From contig JAXDBV010000224.1 in the NCBI GenBank assembly GCA_034678415.1, forward strand, positions 1 through 42,520: 42,520 nucleotides of DNA, given 5' to 3'. The notes under the pieces are model-generated. The model made no database searches and was not told the DNA's origin. It saw nothing but the letters and a program-made list of their open reading frames with translations. Positions within the stretch are counted from its first letter, which is position 1. Every line of letters begins with the position of its first letter. Made by a program: the position numbers and the translations under genes. Of this stretch, positions 40,885 through 42,520 are shown piece after piece. This DNA is from JAXDBV01 sp034678415 (GTDB lineage: Bacteria; Bacteroidota; Bacteroidia; Bacteroidales; VadinHA17).

Positions 40885-42520
40885 CTTGATCCTCTTTTTT
40901 CACCTTGTCCTTTTTCCCTGCCGTTTTTGTCGGGTGTCCGCTTTTTTCTCCCGGGCTTGTGCCTGCAGTATCTGTGGCGCTCACTACTTCCGATGTATCT
41001 TTCATCAGCCAGTCACGAACCGGATTTGAATCCTCTCCTGCATCAGCAAGGGAGAGTACCAGTGCGGCAGAGCGCGGACAGGGCAGTCGGCCGAGATTCA
41101 GGGCATAGCTGGCTACGGCAGAATCTGCGGCTTCCCTGTTCCATCCTATAACTAAGGCGCGCGTGTCATGCGGTCCCCATTTCAGGGGCACAAGCTGCTC
41201 CCTCCAAATCGTAAGGTTTTCTGTGCTGATGGTCCCCTGCTTCACCGTAGGGCTTGTCAGGTCGATATCTTCCTCATACGAGCATAGCACCGTTGTTTGA
41301 GAATCCATATACTGGTTCAGGTAGATCGTCGGGGGGAGCCAGTTACGGCCCGAGCGGGTATCCCGGAACAGAGGAAGGTATCCCCGCTGATCATTCGCCA
41401 CGATTTCGAGGAATGCTGAAATGAATACCGCGGCAATTTTTTCCTGGTCGGGGGCAGGCATGATGTTCTTTCTGTTAAAGAGAAGGATTCCCGGTGCGCC
41501 CATGTCATCCCTTCCCCAGGAAGTATTGAATTGGCCGTGGTTGGCGGCATAAACATACAGTCCCGCCTTGAAATGGAACAGGCTGTCGCTGAACTGTATC
41601 CTCTGCATCTGGCGGGCGCCGTGGTAGGACCGCATATCCATGTCATGCGTGCCCTGGATGACAAAATAATTCACATTCTTGTAGAAGGTGCCTACATCGG
41701 CCGGTTTGTACTGTCCGTCGACAGGGGCGATGGCTATCACACCCCTGATGTTAAAGCCAAAACTGAATTTCACCAGGGCATCATCCGGATAACACGTTAA
41801 CTGGTTAAAACAGGCCGCAATGCTCACGGCTTCACCTCCCCTTGAATGACCGACAAGGAAAACCTGATCCATATTCACCTTTCCGGAGAAGGGATTATCA
41901 TCCGTACTGTTCCATTTCTGCCAGCACTCAAGGTGTTTAAGAAGGAGCCATCCCCGGGCATCATTTTCCTCCTTCAGTTGTCCGAAGGCATTGGTCCAGG
42001 AGCCGTTAAGGAAGTTCTCATCCACCGAGGCGACGATGAATCCGCGGCTGGCCAGCAGATCACCAAGGTATTCATATCCCGGATCGGAATAATCACGGTC
42101 GAAGTGGTTACCGTGAACCACCATTACCAGGGGGAAAGGGCCGTGTGCATCGGGGTACCACACCCTGGCATTCAGAGGGAGCGATTTCCGGTCAAATCCC
42201 CAGTATTTGGTTCGTACATATCCATGGAAGCTTTTCCAGTTATCAATGAAAGGGCTGCCGTCAACTGAATGGGTGATGAGTGCTGCACCCTTACCGTACT
42301 CCTCCCTGTGCCTGTCGTTGCCACTGCCATAGGTAAGGGTTCGTACGGAATAAGATCCCTTTTCACCGGGATCGGGCAGGTTGATCAGCGGTGGTAGCTC
42401 GTTCACCTGCAGGGCAGCATTCAGCGGCGGATCGATCTTCTTTCCCTGACTGAAAAGCCAGTAACTACCGAGGAATAAACCGGTCAGACCTGTGACCAGG
42501 CTGACCACGGTCAATACCTT
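40664..42520 (-). CDS. Alpha/beta hydrolase, 5' partial and frameshifted at the 3' end
   Basis: The open frame runs off the right edge of the window, so the true start is not seen. A membrane-anchor-like segment (VVSLVTGLTGLFLGSYWLF) sits near the visible N-terminus. An alpha/beta hydrolase domain follows, with the oxyanion region LVMVVHGNHFDRDY, the nucleophile elbow GHSRGGE (Ser), a probable acid in GTHDMDMRS and a probable catalytic His in ANHGQFN. The domain resembles chlorophyllase or dienelactone-hydrolase-type esterases. Downstream of about 40900 the frame passes through a 19-bp tandem duplication, and the last ~75 residues (from about GEKRGRTVRFYHC) look like out-of-frame sequence. 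The catalytic domain is unaffected, so the protein may still be active with an altered tail. Confidence 0.78.
   Translation of the reverse strand, partial: KVLTVVSLVTGLTGLFLGSYWLFSQGKKIDPPLNAALQVNELPPLINLPDPGEKGSYSVRTLTYGSGNDRHREEYGKGAALITHSVDGSPFIDNWKSFHGYVRTKYWGFDRKSLPLNARVWYPDAHGPFPLVMVVHGNHFDRDYSDPGYEYLGDLLASRGFIVASVDENFLNGSWTNAFGQLKEENDARGWLLLKHLECWQKWNSTDDNPFSGKVNMDQVFLVGHSRGGEAVSIAACFNQLTCYPDDALVKFSFGFNIRGVIAIAPVDGQYKPADVGTFYKNVNYFVIQGTHDMDMRSYHGARQMQRIQFSDSLFHFKAGLYVYAANHGQFNTSWGRDDMGAPGILLFNRKNIMPAPDQEKIAAVFISAFLEIVANDQRGYLPLFRDTRSGRNWLPPTIYLNQYMDSQTTVLCSYEEDIDLTSPTVKQGTISTENLTIWREQLVPLKWGPHDTRALVIGWNREAADSAVASYALNLGRLPCPRSAALVLSLADAGEDSNPVRDWLMKDTSEVVSATDTAGTSPGEKSGHPTKTAGKKDKVKKEDQGEKRGRTVRFYHCPDRQQRHGSPAGTQSPCPVTTTDQPPGDEDGFHERCAQNRDRVQEIFIPPVPLYGTESSF
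40871..40909. repeat. 19-bp tandem duplication causing a frameshift
   Basis: Two 19-bp units, 40872-40890 and 40891-40909, share CCTCTTTTTTCACCTTG and differ only in the last two bases. Nineteen is not a multiple of three, so the extra unit shifts the reading frame of the hydrolase gene on the minus strand. Each unit includes a run of six T. Confidence 0.9.

Overview
The window looks like a chromosomal segment of a Bacteroidota bacterium, most likely in or near Bacteroidales. Supporting signs are Bacteroidota-type promoter elements (TTTG, an 18-19 bp spacer, then TAnnTTTG) before several genes, lineage-typical families (DUF3822 next to rsmD, DUF5687 ABC permeases, PDZ-containing aspartyl proteases, SiaB/SiaC), and a Fur-family protein without the usual zinc cysteines. 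I saw no phage, transposon, CRISPR array or rRNA. The only tRNA found is tRNA-Asp. Family assignments were made by reading motifs, with no database search.

Layout. 0.1-4.7 kb: a secreted PDZ aspartyl protease and a 1026-aa ABC half-transporter. 4.7-5.8 kb: a siaB-siaC kinase/phosphoprotein pair on the minus strand, behind a convergent terminator. 6.0-13.5 kb: a minus-strand housekeeping block read as rpsA, a STAS protein, rnz, guaA, an S41 peptidase and pnuC. 13.7-20.5 kb: a tightly packed plus-strand nucleotide-sugar operon (ugd, uxs, rfbA, rfbC, rfbD, a phosphohexomutase, yjbQ); rfbB is missing here. 20.7-25.7 kb: a cation efflux protein, a small RecD-like helicase, DUF3822-rsmD and a TauE/SafE permease. 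25.8-30.8 kb: tRNA-Asp with its own promoter and terminator, a membrane protein coupled to a YkgJ-type cysteine-cluster protein, a Cache-HAMP-PAS histidine kinase and a small membrane protein.

31.0-34.3 kb is an oxidative-stress cassette: a Fur/PerR-like regulator, catalase, a DpsL-type ferritin and a Prx6-type peroxiredoxin, with palindromic putative operators before the regulator and the catalase. 34.3-35.9 kb is the most striking part: a promoter, a 21-codon leader peptide with four Trp codons (three consecutive) and an intrinsic terminator precede a TrpB2-type tryptophan synthase beta gene, i.e. a complete candidate ribosome-mediated tryptophan attenuator on a stand-alone trpB2.

36.0-39.8 kb is a minus-strand operon of a membrane protein, a winged-helix regulator, a DUF5687 permease and an ABC ATPase. 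A small GRAM-like protein follows. The window ends inside a minus-strand alpha/beta hydrolase gene whose 3' part is frameshifted by a near-perfect 19-bp tandem duplication; removing one copy in silico restores a continuous reading frame.
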